Assembly (NCBI RefSeq): GCF_004798865.1
Contig: NW_025335661.1
Span: 1,929,559 to 1,993,558, forward strand
Reading direction: 5' to 3'
DNA: 64,000 nucleotides
Source of the DNA: Varanus komodoensis
Lineage: Eukaryota; Chordata; Lepidosauria; Squamata; Varanidae
The translations under genes were made by a program, and so were the position numbers. Below are positions 36,706 through 48,629 of this stretch, in pieces (the first letter of the stretch is position 1; each line of letters begins with the position of its first letter). The notes beneath the pieces were generated by a model. It had not been told where the DNA came from and made no database searches. It saw only the letters and a program-made list of their open reading frames with translations.

Positions 36706-39525
36706 AATCTCAATCACACACACACACACACACACAGGTATATATAGTTGGTTTTGTGTGTTTTTTTATTTTGTTCATCAGCCACTAGAACAAGTCTTCC
36801 TTTGAAGTTTTTGAAAGATTTATTTGAAGATGGTCTTCAAAACCTATTGTCCTGTCCTCCCAGAGTGGCTGCTGATGGCTTGTAGCATATGTGTAAGTGC
36901 TGCCCTGAGGCCTTCTTCAACCAGTTCCACCAAATATTTATGGCACTAAGTAACCTCACCAGCTGAGTCTAGTGTCCAGGGTGTATATCATGTCAATGAA
37001 ATCAATAAAACTTCAACATATAAATATTGTTCCATTCGCATTACAAACAAAGCAATAACCAGTGGACATGTTCATATAAGACCCTGAATATTACAAAGGA
37101 GAAACAATCCAGAATATTCCAAAAATGAAATGCATTATCTTTCCTAGGACGTGGTATGATTCAAAAGGTAACTGGCTCAGAACCTAAAATGTCATCTCTG
37201 CTGTAAATGGCTTGGAACAAGATACAGCTTACAAAGATTGCCACAAGTTCACATACCCTAATACTTTATAGTTTTCTATTCTACAAGAATAATGCTTATA
37301 GGTCTATAGAGTGGCCACTTAGACATTGCCTCAAAGCTGAATAACAAGTGTGCATAAAATGTGCATGGGTTGATTTACATTTACATGCACATATTTAAGA
37401 ACTATTACTATAAGTTAACCTGAATAAAAATCAAGTACATGTCACTATATTGGGGAAGACACTGAATGGGTAACCCACATCCCTGAACAGTCTTCTGTCA
37501 AAGGTATAAGGGCAACTTCAAAACTCTTGCTCTACTTTCTTAAAGTTTATACAGATTTTGACTTGACATCCCTTCAGTCAAAAGACACCTTCAGATAGAG
37601 GACTGTCCTCTGTATAGAAGAACATATGATCTGAGAAGTCTGTTTAATGACAGTTAAGATGGAGATGCAAGCAACATTCCATCCATGCATGTCCCTGGAC
37701 TGACCAAGATTCAAGCCAATGTCATAACAATAAAAATTAAACTAATTATATAAAACATAAAGATTATAAAGAGAGGCATGGCCTGATATAGTGGTTGGAG
37801 TATAAACTATGAAAACCGTTATTGTCTAACTAGAGATGCTGCCAATTTTTATAATTAGTTGGTTCACTGGTCAAAATGCATCTGTTCATAATGCTCACCT
37901 TTGTAGCAAGCATGAATTGATATTCTATGAATTTCCCTGTTAAGCCAGGATTGATTGCAAGCTTATAAATGTATGCAGTCTGCACAAAACACCATCACTT
38001 ACGTACATGCCTGAGTCCTCCTTCATCTGGATCCTCAAACAAATGATGCTGCTGGAATGATTCAGTGCTGCTTTCTTCCTCATTGCTACTACAGCACTGG
38101 TTCCATGAGGAAAAGGATGACCAGATGACTTTCCTCTATCTCTCCCATGACTATTATGAGATTATGAATTTACATTACACAGAAAGGCAATGCAAAAACA
38201 TCAGATCAGGACAGGAGCACACAATATGATGTACTTTAATGTTGTGCCTACACAAAAACTTGCATGCATGTAACAAAAGTTTTCATTAAAGGAAAACTTT
38301 CATATGAACTAATGTAGATGAATTCATTACTTTCCAAGGGAAAGTGACAAATATGTCAGCCACATAATGTAAGAGCTGCATTTAAAAGCTACTTTTAAAG
38401 GAGGATGGTCCGCCTTTGCATTGTAAGGAGCCATTATTTGAAACACTATCGAGGGAAATTTTTATAATGTCATTTTTCAGAACTGTCATGTGAAATTACA
38501 AATGGTACATACTGTATCTTACTCAGTTTCTACAATACTCTTCAAGATATAAGTTGAATGTCCCCCATTTATAGACTGATTCATTTAATCAGCATGGCAA
38601 TAGGGTCACCATTTGCAACCTTCACAACCAATGAAATGTCAGAAAATAGGAACTAACATTTCAGACAGGTTGGCACCAAGTTTTAGAATTAGGTATCACT
38701 TGTTTCCTAAATCAAAATAGTGTTCTGTCTCACAGGAATATCTGTGAGCTATTCCAATTTTAATTCCAAAATGAAATTTCTGTATTAAAAAAGACAGTAA
38801 AAAGGAAAAATAGGAATAAGAACGATTACCTAGAGTTTAGTCTTCAGTTTATGAAATTAAACAACAGATCTGAAATATCTACAGTGCAAGGCTTCAATTA
38901 ACCCAGACCTTCATTTATTAGCCAGCAAAGTCAGTTCTGGAAATGTGCTGTGCAGATGTTAACTCAAGGCACCTACCAAAAATCTGATAAGTAGAGTTTA
39001 GAACTTGCTAGAACCTTATTTGCAAATGAATTCTACTGTGTATCCAAGGAGTAATTTAACCTCACAATTATCATGCGAGTTAGGTTAGGTCAACGGTTAA
39101 CAACCATAATTCAGTTGGTGGGGTGAGATAACATTTCACCCAGCCTTCCTTGGGCACTCCTCCCTCTATCAAAAAAAGATGTCAAGCTATACACCTGATG
39201 TAATTTAGTTTCTCATGGCCAGGTGTTGAGAATTATCCTTCTGATGCAACTGCTGGAAACTGGCTTCCCCTGTCCTATGCTGTATTCCTCTGGGGATCGG
39301 ATACAGGGCAGAGCTTTTGGTTTCAAGAGACTACACTGGAAATATCAGCCTCAGCTGCTACTATTTCCCTGGGGATTGGTTGTGGAACAGACAGTCTTTG
39401 GTTTTCCTAACCAAGTAGCATTTCTACTCAAGTAGCAGAATCAATCCTATTTGGTGCAAATGCTTATATCCAGATGTTCCTGTATCTCCATATACTCTGT
39501 AGACTCAAGATCACGTGGAAGCATT
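35250..39525. other. Intron 1, mostly unannotated
   Basis: It contains the CT/CA repeat at 36656-36736, the palindrome AGAGGACTGTCCTCT at 37597-37611, and a possible SINE head near 37780-37815 (GATATAGTGGTTGGAGTA). No exon recognised. Confidence 0.45.
36656..36736 (+). repeat. (CT)n-(CA)n microsatellite
   Basis: CT tract at 36656-36705 with one TTT break, then CA tract at 36714-36736. Confidence 0.95.
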
Positions 39526-39526
39526 T

Positions 39527-39715
39527 GGATGTTATTTCTATCCTGCCTTTTTTCCTGCAAGGAAACCAAGGTGACTAGCATAATTCTTCTCTATCATATT
39601 TTCCTAACACTATAGTGAGGAAGGTTAAGCCGGCACTCAGTGAACGGTCCAGAGTCAGCCACTGAAGCTTATAGCTGTGTGGGAACTGAACCCAGAGACT
39701 GAGGTGGGTTGTACA
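39527..39715 (-). mobile_element. MIR-like SINE, old copy
   Basis: TATCCTGCCTTTTTTCCTGC, TAGTGAGGAAGGTTAAGCCG, CCAGAGTCAGCCACTGAAGC and GGAACTGAACCCAGAG keep the order of the 34990-35246 copy. Confidence 0.55.
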
Positions 39716-39719
39716 CTAG

Positions 39720-41865
39720 ATAGTTTTACTAGACTAGTATTGCTAGATTCAGCATGTCATGTGTACCCTAAACCGCACTAATTTGCCATTCAATATTGGA
39801 CTTCTTCAGATTAGTTATATCACTATTTTTATATGTTTGGGGGGGGGGGTTACTGCAGGAGGTATTTCAGAGTGCCTTGAATTACAAAACTTGTAATACT
39901 AGAGGGAGGAGGAATGGATTCAGTGGGGTGATTCTGTAACGAGAAAGTGTCCTATCGGGGGACACAGGATTCTTCAGATTTCCAGATCTGAGGGTAGAAG
40001 CAGAAGTCTGACCTTGAAACTGGAAATCTGTATTTCACTCCTCTTACCTTCACAGCTGGTGCAGAAAGACCTGCATAGGCTGCTTTTCTGTGGCTGGAAA
40101 TACAACCTCAGAGAACAGGTGAAGGGGGCATTTTGGTAGGTGAGTGGGGTGGGGCTAGTAGGATTTGAGGTATCCTGGTAGTACACCACTGTTTTCTCTG
40201 ACATTTAAAGAGCCACAGCTGGATGGCCAAAATCAGACATCTGGCTAACTAGCAGATCATGAGGAGCCAGAAGCTGGAGATTACCTCTGCTTATTCCCCC
40301 ACTTTGTCCAGTATGCTCATGAGCTTCTAAATTGGGTATAACACATTATACTGTGCTCTTCAGTTAAAAAAAGAAAGAAGCTTTGCAACAAGCACTTCCA
40401 ATGGACAGCTCTACCAGTGAAAAAATATTGAGAAAATTCTCCTGTTTTGTTTTCCCAATTTCTCTATCTGCAAAAAGGGAGAAAATTTTTGAGACACTAC
40501 TTGAAAACAGCTTTAGTATAAGCAATCCTGTTAGTAAACGAGTATCTATCTTGTGCCTATTAAAAGTGTATTAGCAAGTTTTCAGTATTTTAAAATAAGT
40601 TGACACACAAAATAATCAAATCAGGGTGAATAAAACACCAGCCAACCTCCCCTCCCACTACAAGAATGTGTAAAATTACACAAGAATTGGTGCTTGCATG
40701 CATCATGCAAAATTCTTATCTAGAAAGAAAGTGGGGACTACCTGACAATTACTTAAAGAAAATAATCAGCTTACTTCAGCTGAAGAACTGGCTCCAGGGT
40801 CTACAGAGCTTTTAGATATTAAAAATAACTTTAAAAAGATTAGCATGAGGTAAAGTCCAGGCAAATTTGCATATCAGGTCTTCTAAGGTAATATTTTGTT
40901 TTCTGTACAGATTTTTATAATGCCATTTCATTGACATTTTTCATTTATCATAAGATTCATTTCCTCTAGTTTTTCTGTGCTGATTCCCCTCATTAGCTAC
41001 AGATGGGAAGCATAATCATACAATTTTCTGTTTAGTCACCCTCAACCTCTCTTCCAACAAGCAGTTTTTGTTGTTATGACACAACTTCCTATTTCTAGAA
41101 AAATGCTTTCAGCAAAAACTTTTTGTTTGGAAACAATGGCTCCATTCTAAACACCAAGAAAATCAATATGTATCTCCCTTATTACTAGGCTAATGCTATA
41201 GCCTTGTTACTACATCTTTCAGCTATTGTCCTATTGGTATGGCCAAACTGAGGGAACTTCTAATGGAAATGTAGGACCATTTTAATCCTTCCATTCCCTA
41301 TTCAAAATAACTTTCCTGTACCTCCGAATAGGTAGTGAAACATGCAGGTAGATATTGCATTGCACCTTTATTAAATAGACATATATCAATAGAGATGCTC
41401 TCCTATGTCAATAAAGCAGTTTAAAACACAGAGCTTTCATGTGTTTCTTGAAAGAAAGTATAAAAATGATCAGCTACACCTTGTAAGCAGGATAAAAAAT
41501 GTTTGCCATACCTATACAGTTAACCAAATTAAGAATATCTGCATTTGGAAAAGATTTTAAGGCAAATCAAAAAGGTACAAGATAGAAGGCACAGCTGCCT
41601 GACAACGATTATTATTAAGAACATGAGAAATGCTTAACACACATTGAAGATCAATTATGTTTTGTACAATTGTTTGTACTGTTAATTAAAACAACATGTC
41701 AGCCAAAGTGTAAAAGCATATTAACTTTTCACATCTCCATGTGATTGTTATTTACTGGGAACCTATCTTGTTATTTTCATGGAAACAAGCTTGGATCTAA
41801 TGAGATGGAGAGAGAGCAGAAGTCCTCTACAAAGTCTCAACTTTTATATACTAAGGAAGAGTGAC
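39720..41865. other. Intron 1, unannotated, AT-rich
   Basis: There is a poly-G run at 39838-39849. 41600-41790 looks unique and has ACAATTGTTTGTACTG and GTTAATTAAAAC. No frames of note. Confidence 0.4.
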
Positions 41866-41869
41866 TGAC

Positions 41870-42357
41870 TAAGCTATTTATTTATTTATATATCATTGCT
41901 ACACTACCTTATAACTGAAGCTTTCTGGGCAGTTTACAACACTGTATAAAGCAAAACAAATATAGAAATACCATAAAAAGTTAAAATTAATTTAAAATAG
42001 CATTTAAAACACCCTGCAAAAAAGGGATCACCTGGGTAATCCCCTCAGGCCCTGGATAACCAAGGAGATCTTTAAAGGTCTCTACGTAGAGGGCCATCTT
42101 GCCTGGCACCAGCAGGGTTCTTGTTCAAAAGATGGAGGGCTGCCTTCTATAAGGTCCTACCTTTTCTTGCTACTTTCCAAGCCTCACATTGGGCTGACAC
42201 TCAGAGAAAGGCCCCAGAGGTTGAACATAGCATCCAAGTAGATCATCAGTGGGAGAGGCACTCTAACAGGTGTTGTAGTCCCAAGCTGCGTAAAGCTTTG
42301 TAAGTTAAAACCAGGAACTTAAACTGGGGCCAAAAGCATACAGGCAACCAATCTACT
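41870..42357 (-). repeat. Unnamed squamate interspersed repeat
   Basis: The TATTTATTTATATAT tail at the left edge, then TTTCTGGGCAGTTTACAAC, AGGAGATCTTTAAAGGTCTC, CCAGAGGTTGAAC and AAAGCTTTGTAAGTTAAAAC. I recognise this arrangement from lizard genomes but cannot assign a family. Confidence 0.45.
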
Positions 42358-42361
42358 CAAA

Positions 42362-42405
42362 AATAAATCACACTAAGTTCAGTGGGGCTTATTCCAGATA
42401 GGTAG
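42362..42405. repeat. Palindromic repeat, second family, partial
   Basis: AATAAATCACACTAAGTTCA then GTGGGGCTTATTCCAGATA. Confidence 0.45.
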
Positions 42406-42534
42406 ATGATAAGCCCTGTCTATTGTGGCTACATAAGCATTGTATATCACTTAAAGGTACAGAAATAGGTTCCTGCTTGCACCCTTGCAGGACAGAGAAA
42501 ACTCAGGAAAACTAAGTACCTGCAATACTGATCA

Positions 42535-42879
42535 CAAAGGTAAAGGTTTCCCCTTGACATTAAGTCCAGTCATGCCTGACTCTGGGGGGCGGTGCTCATC
42601 TCCGTTTCCTAGCCGAGGGAGCCAGCGTTTGTCCACAGACAGTCTCCGTGGCCATGTGGCCGGCATGACTAAACACCAAAGTGCACGGAACGCTGTTACC
42701 TGCCCACCGAAGTGGTACCTTTTTATCTACTCGCATTTGCATGCTTTCGAACTGCAAGGTCGGCAGGAGCTGGGGCAGAGCAACGGGAACTCACTCCATT
42801 GTGCAAATTTGAACCGGCAACCTTTTGATCTACCAGCCCAGCAGCACAGCGGTTTAAACCACTGCGCCACCTGCAGTCC
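42535..42879 (-). mobile_element. Sauria SINE, full length
   Basis: Read on the minus strand, the head TGGCGCAGTGGTTTAAACC holds the A box and GGTTCAAATTT the B box. The tail GAGTCAGGCATGACTGGACT matches the BovB 3' end. The copy is flanked by a perfect 12 bp duplication, CAATACTGATCA, at 42523-42534 and 42880-42891. It is 345 bp and little decayed. Sauria SINEs are squamate tRNA-derived SINEs mobilised by BovB. Confidence 0.93.
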
Positions 42880-42904
42880 CAATACTGATCATAGGGTAAT
42901 GCTA

Positions 42905-43056
42905 TATCTAAAGTTTGTGATGGGTTTTATATTGTTTTAATAATCGATGTTTTTATTTTGTACTTTTATATTTTACTTTTATATTTTGTAAGCTGTCCTG
43001 AGTGCTTGGCAATAGGACAGGGTATAAATGTCGATGATGATGATGATGATGATGCT
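42905..43056 (+). mobile_element. L2 LINE 3' tail with hairpin, ending in (GAT)n
   Basis: TTTTGTAAGCTGTCCTGAGT...AGGACAG followed by GGTATAAATG has the same plan as the tails at 6081-6157 and 57430-57558. The body is absent. It ends in a (GAT)n tract at 43033-43054 rather than AAATA. Confidence 0.6.
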
Positions 43057-43370
43057 TTATCTAAAGTGCTGTTCAGGCCAAGACTAGTTTAAAAAAAATA
43101 AAAAGCAGCAAGAAGAAAGGAGATCAGGCCCTTGAAGTTGACCATCAATAAACTTCTAGAGAGCAGGTCAACTGGCCAAAGTTTCTCTAATATATTGTTT
43201 CCATACTTCCTCTTAAATGTATCAGATAAATTCTATATCAATTAGCATATTCAAATGCAAATCAGTGACTGGCTTGGCTTTTTTGCGTGGAGATCTTTGG
43301 GGACATGTAAGTGTCCATCATAGCTCTGAAAAGACTCACTGTCTGTATGCTGTGGGATTGTTTTGCACAC

Positions 43371-43425
43371 TCAGTGCAATCGTATAATGAATTCAAAGGG
43401 ACTTACTCCCAGGTCAATAAGAATA
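43371..43425. repeat. Palindromic repeat, second family
   Basis: CAGTGCAATCGTATAATGAA then TTCAAAGGGACTTACTCCCA. Confidence 0.5.
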
Positions 43426-45172
43426 TATCACATCACTAAATATTGCTGAAAGATTCCTGATTGTTCCTTTGCGATATATAGTCAACTTTGGGAAATATAC
43501 CTGAAGTATTGCACCACCTGTTTACATAAGATCAATGGCATACTCCAAAAGTGGACATTTGTGAATAAGGAACTATCACAGGATGTCCAGCTGACAGTTT
43601 ACAGAGTGGACATCTCAGCACCATCTCATGGAAAGCACTCATTTCATAAGCTCCAAATTCCACTGTCACTGTTGCTGTGAACTTTTTGAAACTTTAGAGA
43701 ATCATTTCTTACCACTACTTTGCTTCAAAACCCAAGCTATAAGCATATTCGGTATAGTAGAGTGAAATGTTCAAAATAAGAAAGGGACTTCCCAGGATCA
43801 GGGAGATTTCAGATGCTCCTTTCAGAACACAAGCTTTGTTTTCTACTGTTTGTCTGCAAAAACTAGAGCAGTGCTGCAGAACACAAAACAAATGCCTTCC
43901 CCCCCCCCCCCCAATAATCTGGTAAGAGCTCCTTTATTTCTATAACCACAAGAAAAATGTGACACTCTGTAGTGGTTTTTAAAAGCCTAACATAATTCAG
44001 AGTTATGCTGTCTCTCTGACTTGTGCAGAATATAAAACCATCATAGGTGGCCACTTTTGTATCAGAGGCCTGGAGGAAGCAGGAGCTTCTTATTGTATTA
44101 GTTTAATTCTGTCCAAATGGGTTGGGAGGGAACAGAGCGGAAAAGAAAAAAGAAAACGTCTTTGGCATACTAGCTCCTGATAGTACATTCAGCAGCCAAA
44201 GGAAGCAGCTTATTTGCAAAGATTCTTGTTTTTCCACATTACTGTTGCAGGCTGAGAACAATTACTCTTGTGAGGGTTCAGGACCAGGGGTGCTTCACAG
44301 CACATGTAGCCAATCTGTAGCATGTGGGTTACATGTAGTCCTCTAAGGCCTTCAGTGTAGCTCATGCATTTATACAATTTCCTACAAACGCAAGAGCCAA
44401 AGCGTGCCACCTCCAACAAATTCTCCTGAAAATTGTGCTTCCCTAAGTTTGCCATTGATATGATATGCTTGCTGGAAAGGCACAATTTTCATGGGGTGTA
44501 GAGTGGCCATGTGCCCTGCTTTCAAAGGACAGTCCTCTGAAGGTCCATCCACCCAAGTCTTCCTTAAAGAAAAAGAAGAAAGAACACTGGGATAGCATGT
44601 TTGTTGCAGGAATGTACACAGGGAGAGTCAATATTCCTTCCCCCATGCAGCAGCAATGCCCAGTAATGCATGCACAAGAGAAAGCATGTAAGTGTGATGG
44701 GAAGAGAGATGTACACAAAGTCTGTGGAAGACAAGCAAGCGGGAGAGGGGTATTGACCCTGGTCGTACAGACTACTAATTTCAGTCATGCAATCTCCAGC
44801 CCATCTTCCTATGTGGCCCTCACTGGCAACAAACCAACCCTGCCCGTGTTCCTTCCCAGAGGTTTTATAGTCTATCCTCTGACAGGGAAGGCTTGAGAAG
44901 GAGGCAGAAACTAAACAGGGAAAACACATTGGACCAGATTGCACTGATGTCTGTTTACGCACCCTGCATATACCAGCCTGATTTCCTCAGTTGTCCTTGC
45001 TGGGCATGGCTTACCTTGCAGTCATCTGTCAAGCAGGATGGCTACAAGAATTCTACCTACCCAAGCTCCTTGGCATCTGCCTTTATGCAAGCCAACCACT
45101 TTTGATAATGGAAGTAGAGTAGCCCATAGACAACAAGGTTATTAATCACTGATAGGTTCCCCCACCCCCAAA

Positions 45173-45285
45173 TTTGTCCAATCCCTTTTAAGACATCCAA
45201 ATTTCCATTTCTTGTGGCAGTGAATCCCATAGTTTAACTATTGTGTTGTGTGAATAAGTACTTCCTTTCTGGGAAGGTAGTACAG
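45173..45285 (-). mobile_element. CR1 LINE fragment
   Basis: The plus strand reads TGTCCAATCCCTTTTAAGAC, TGTGGCAGTGAATCCCATAG, TTTAACTATTG and TGTGAATAAGTACTTCCTTT, the reverse complement of a CR1 ORF2 end. Confidence 0.65.
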
Positions 45286-45394
45286 CAGGGACAGAAGATA
45301 AACCCCACCACTGAGTGTGGCTGCTTCAATCAGATGTTGAGTCTTGCATGACTGCCTAAAGAGAATTATAAAAAATTAAAATGCAGCAAGCACC

Positions 45395-45545
45395 AGTCAT
45401 TTTTCTCCTACATAGTTTGGCACCTTGGTTAGTATTGGAGAGAATAATTTGTCAGTGCAAGTTTCAAACTGAGCTGAAGAAGGATTAGAACCTGAATTTC
45501 CCCCACAGTCAAACCTGGAACTTTAACCACTATACATCAATATCT
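45395..45545 (-). mobile_element. MIR-like SINE fragment, old
   Basis: The minus strand has TGTATAGTGGTTAAAGTTCC and CAGGTTCTAATCCTTCTTCA, a tRNA-like head with A and B box remnants. Confidence 0.4.
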
Positions 45546-47584
45546 TAATTGCCAGTGCCTAAGACACAAGAGTAGGTATGCATACCTATTATTATAATTA
45601 TTTAAACATGCATAGCTAACAAAATTACTGAACAGATGGCATAATTTCCCCTTAGCATCTTCTTCTTAGTCTTCTCCAAAAGGCAAACATTTGCATAACT
45701 CCACCATATAAAACTAATTGTCACTAACTTTCCAAATTCTTAGTTAAGAAGTTCCCATAAAAGAGAAATAGTCTGCTCAAGCTAATATCCAGTCACCAAG
45801 CAACAGATGCTTTAAAGTATAAGCAACAAAGTGAATATTGCTATAATGTGGCTAGCAGCTTAATTACTTCCTGAACATGAGCAATTTGCTCTTAACTTGT
45901 GATCCCAACAAGAATGGCTATCCTTTGTAGGCTGTGATCCTCATTACTGCAGTTAGTTACAAATATATTTCAGACAACATACAAATGCACCACAGCTAAG
46001 TCACTGATGGAATACAAATGTTTGATCAGTCTGAGGCTATTCCACAGAATAGTTTGCTGATGCAATAAATGTGCAGCTGTTACTTATTTATGGGAGTCCA
46101 AAAGTCCTTTTCTGGAAATATTGAGTCTGTTTCTGGACAAAGCTACATCGTGTCAGTGGTCAAATACCACTGCTTCGCTGCTGAGAAAATGCAACGCTCC
46201 CTAGTGTACTGCTGTGTGTTTCACAAGGGTGGGTGACACAAGTGTTACAGTTTCCTGCTGGACAGTACCCACGACATCCCTGAGAAGAGCATTGTCCCTC
46301 TCTTCAATAATATTTAGGCATTTTAAAAATGTTTTCTTTAATTGTTTCAAGCATTGCACAGAATTGCTCTGCCATGAAGTAAGAAAATAGTAATCAAACT
46401 GCATATGGTTAAGTAAGCAACTGCTATTGGTCCACTTTTAAGAACTTTCATTATAAAAAGCTGCTGTGAAAGAAAAACACCTCTGTCTTCAGTTTTCATC
46501 TCCCATTAAGTAAGGTTGAAACGAGAAAGAAACATGGGTTAAGACAAAAATTGTATGATGTAATAGCAATTTCAGCAAAGGGTGCAAAAGCCATGTTTGA
46601 TATATGTACAGCTAGGTACCATGACAAAAGTTGAAGCTGATACTTTTTATTATAAGAAAAGTTTCCTTTTGGCTTTCCTGTGAAAGGTGCTTTATTGTGG
46701 TCCACCTGTGAGTGAGTTAAAACTGATGCTATTAAAAAAAAAACAACACTTTGTAAAGCTCCTGCAACAAAGTGGTCGGGGTTAAATTCTTTCTTGGCAC
46801 TGCTTCAAGAAGTCAGTAAGCTTGCACCTCGCGCTCATTGCAGTCTGCAGTGTTGACTTGGTTACTAGTAAAAGTCTTGCACATTTTTCTTGGACCAAAT
46901 GATCCCAGTAAGCTCATTTGGTGCTTCAATCAATTCATCTGTCTGCCCAGTGGCATTCAAGAAAGGTTTCCCTTAACACTCTAGATCTACGCACTGATCT
47001 GCAGCGCAGATTGGCTAATGCAGGAACTGTATGGCATTCCTCGAAAGCACAGAATGAGGCAGTTGAGGCTACAGAATCAGCTAAATCAATGTCCCATTTG
47101 CTTGCAATTATGTTCCTCATAGCCTCCCAAAGAGAACAGCTAAGGACATGTAACACCACCATTTGAAAAGGGACTAAGCCCCTTCAGAACTCCCCTCCTT
47201 ACCTTTACCTCCTTTTCCAGAGGATCAAAAGGGGAGGGGACCCCAACGCTTTACATTTAGAAGAGAAAAGACTGACAGCCAGTGTCAAAGGCCCAGAACC
47301 ACAGGAAAGCTTGCTAGTCTGCCCATTGATGAAGTTCCACAGTGCCTGAGAGGTTTGGGCTCCTCTGGATAAGGTAGCCAGCCCAATGCCAGGCACTGCA
47401 ATGCCATCTCACACTCAGACTCTAAGCGAAGAGGGCAGGGCAGCTGCTGCTCTCCCTGAGCCTGTGAAAATGGGTAAGCAGGTGGGGAAGGAGTAGCAAT
47501 GCCTGTTCTAACGTAAGATTGGGTGTTAAGGCACTAACCAGGAGAGTTATATGCTTGCCCCTCTGCTGGCCTTTCTCAGCCAGT

Positions 47585-47630
47585 GGCTGTCCAGATGTTT
47601 CAAACTGCCATTCCCATCAGACTAGAGGGT
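47585..47630. repeat. Half of the CCAGATGT-family MITE
   Basis: CTGTCCAGATGTTTCAAACT then GCCATTCCCATCAGACT. The right arm is missing. Confidence 0.4.
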
Positions 47631-48436
47631 GATGAGGGCACCACAGCAGTGAGGTCAGGGCCCAATCTCCATTGCAGCCCTGTCCACAAGAAGTGGGCAG
47701 GGGGAAAGATTCTGCCCCCACATGGGGCTTGCTGAGTGATGTTAGAAGGAGCAGGACCATCTCCTGCCCCCTCTGTCATCAGCCCTGGGCCTCCATCTGG
47801 GCAGCAAAGTGGAAAGCTATGGCTCTCTCTGCCCAGATGTGCTCTCCAGGCAGCCCACCAGAGAAAGCACAGGTGTCACCAGCCACTTCCTCCTGGTTGC
47901 CCACTTCTACTCCCGTTTTGGCCAAGGACTGAACTGACTAGATGACGAAGAGTAAAGAGGTATCTTGCCTAAAGGTCTCCCAGCCGCCCGTGCAAAATTA
48001 GGGGAGGGGGACGGAAGAGGACCCCAAAGCAATCTCAAAACCCCGGGGGTGTCCCTGCCACATCCTTGGCAAACGCCTCGGCTTCGTTTGCCGGCACAAG
48101 CGCGCGGGTCCAAGGAGGGAGGTTCTCCTGCTCGACCCGAGCTGTAACCGGAGCTCTCCCTGACTGCGCTCCTGGTCCCATTCAGCTGCAGCTGCCTTGG
48201 TCCGCGTCCATTTAAACTCGGCTCGGCGATCCTCATCCCCCCTCCGCCGCTCCGAAGTGCTCCTTTCGAGTCTCCCCGTTCCGTCAAAAGCCTGGCCCCA
48301 CACGGAGCTCACGATTTCTCACCACTGCTACTCCGATACTCAGATGGGCGCAGAGGAGACGAAATTATGCGTGCCCGCAGAGCAGGGAGAGTTTCGGGGA
48401 CCCCGACAGAGAGAGGAAAGCGGAGCGAGTACTGAC

Positions 48437-48629
48437 CGGTTGTGGGAACATCGGGAACCAGCTTGAGGGGACCAATCTGCCGGATCTGAAACGCCGTCCT
48501 CACTTCGTGGCAGCTGGGATTCTTGACGCCAGAGACCCGACCGCACAGTCCGGCCGCCGCCGCCGCCAGCAGCAGGAGCCCCAAGCGCCGCGGGCACAAG
48601 ACCACCTCTGGGCTCCTGTCACCGGCCAT
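48437..48629 (-). CDS. Glypican (GPC3/GPC5 class), exon 1 coding part
   Basis: This is the first coding exon of a glypican, a GPI-anchored cell-surface heparan sulfate proteoglycan that modulates Wnt, Hedgehog, FGF and BMP signalling. The start at 48629 has G at -3 and G at +4, and it opens a typical signal peptide: a short polar start, then a Leu/Ala core at about residues 16-29. The mature part begins near KNPSCHEVRTAFQ, which matches the CHQVRSFFQ block of GPC3 and the CEEVRKLFQ block of GPC5 (family sequences from memory). It continues GPLKLVPDVPTT. The exon supplies 64 codons plus one base and ends at ACCG followed by GTCAGT, a good donor, so it is phase 1. Joining to exon 2 gives an uninterrupted VPTT-E-SNLQIC. 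The Pro-rich spacer of mammalian GPC3 is absent. Class assignment is firm. Orthology to GPC3, GPC5 or a third paralogue is not settled. Confidence 0.88.

Larger units (their letters stand above)
43430..47575. other. Intron 1, mostly unannotated
   Basis: It includes a poly-C run at 43901-43912, a CR1 fragment, a MIR-like fragment, and a unique-looking AT-rich stretch at 45580-46100. Frames of 132-143 codons at 44465-44962 overlap in opposite directions and have no known motifs. Confidence 0.4.
4796..48436 (-). other. Glypican intron 1 (43,641 bp)
   Basis: This spans the donor GTCAGT just below 48437 to the acceptor TAG at 4797-4796. It holds most of the mobile elements listed here. I saw no glypican-like exon or other host coding exon inside it. 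A long first intron is usual for GPC3 and GPC5. An unrecognised alternative exon or intronic RNA cannot be excluded by reading alone. Confidence 0.85.

Noticed and set aside
44465-44962. Facing frames of 143 and 132 codons
   Set aside because: They are mirror images of one another, with no known motif or splice context.
47672-48312. Frames of 86-126 codons left of exon 1
   Set aside because: They lie in the CpG island and the start of intron 1, where GC content alone gives long frames.
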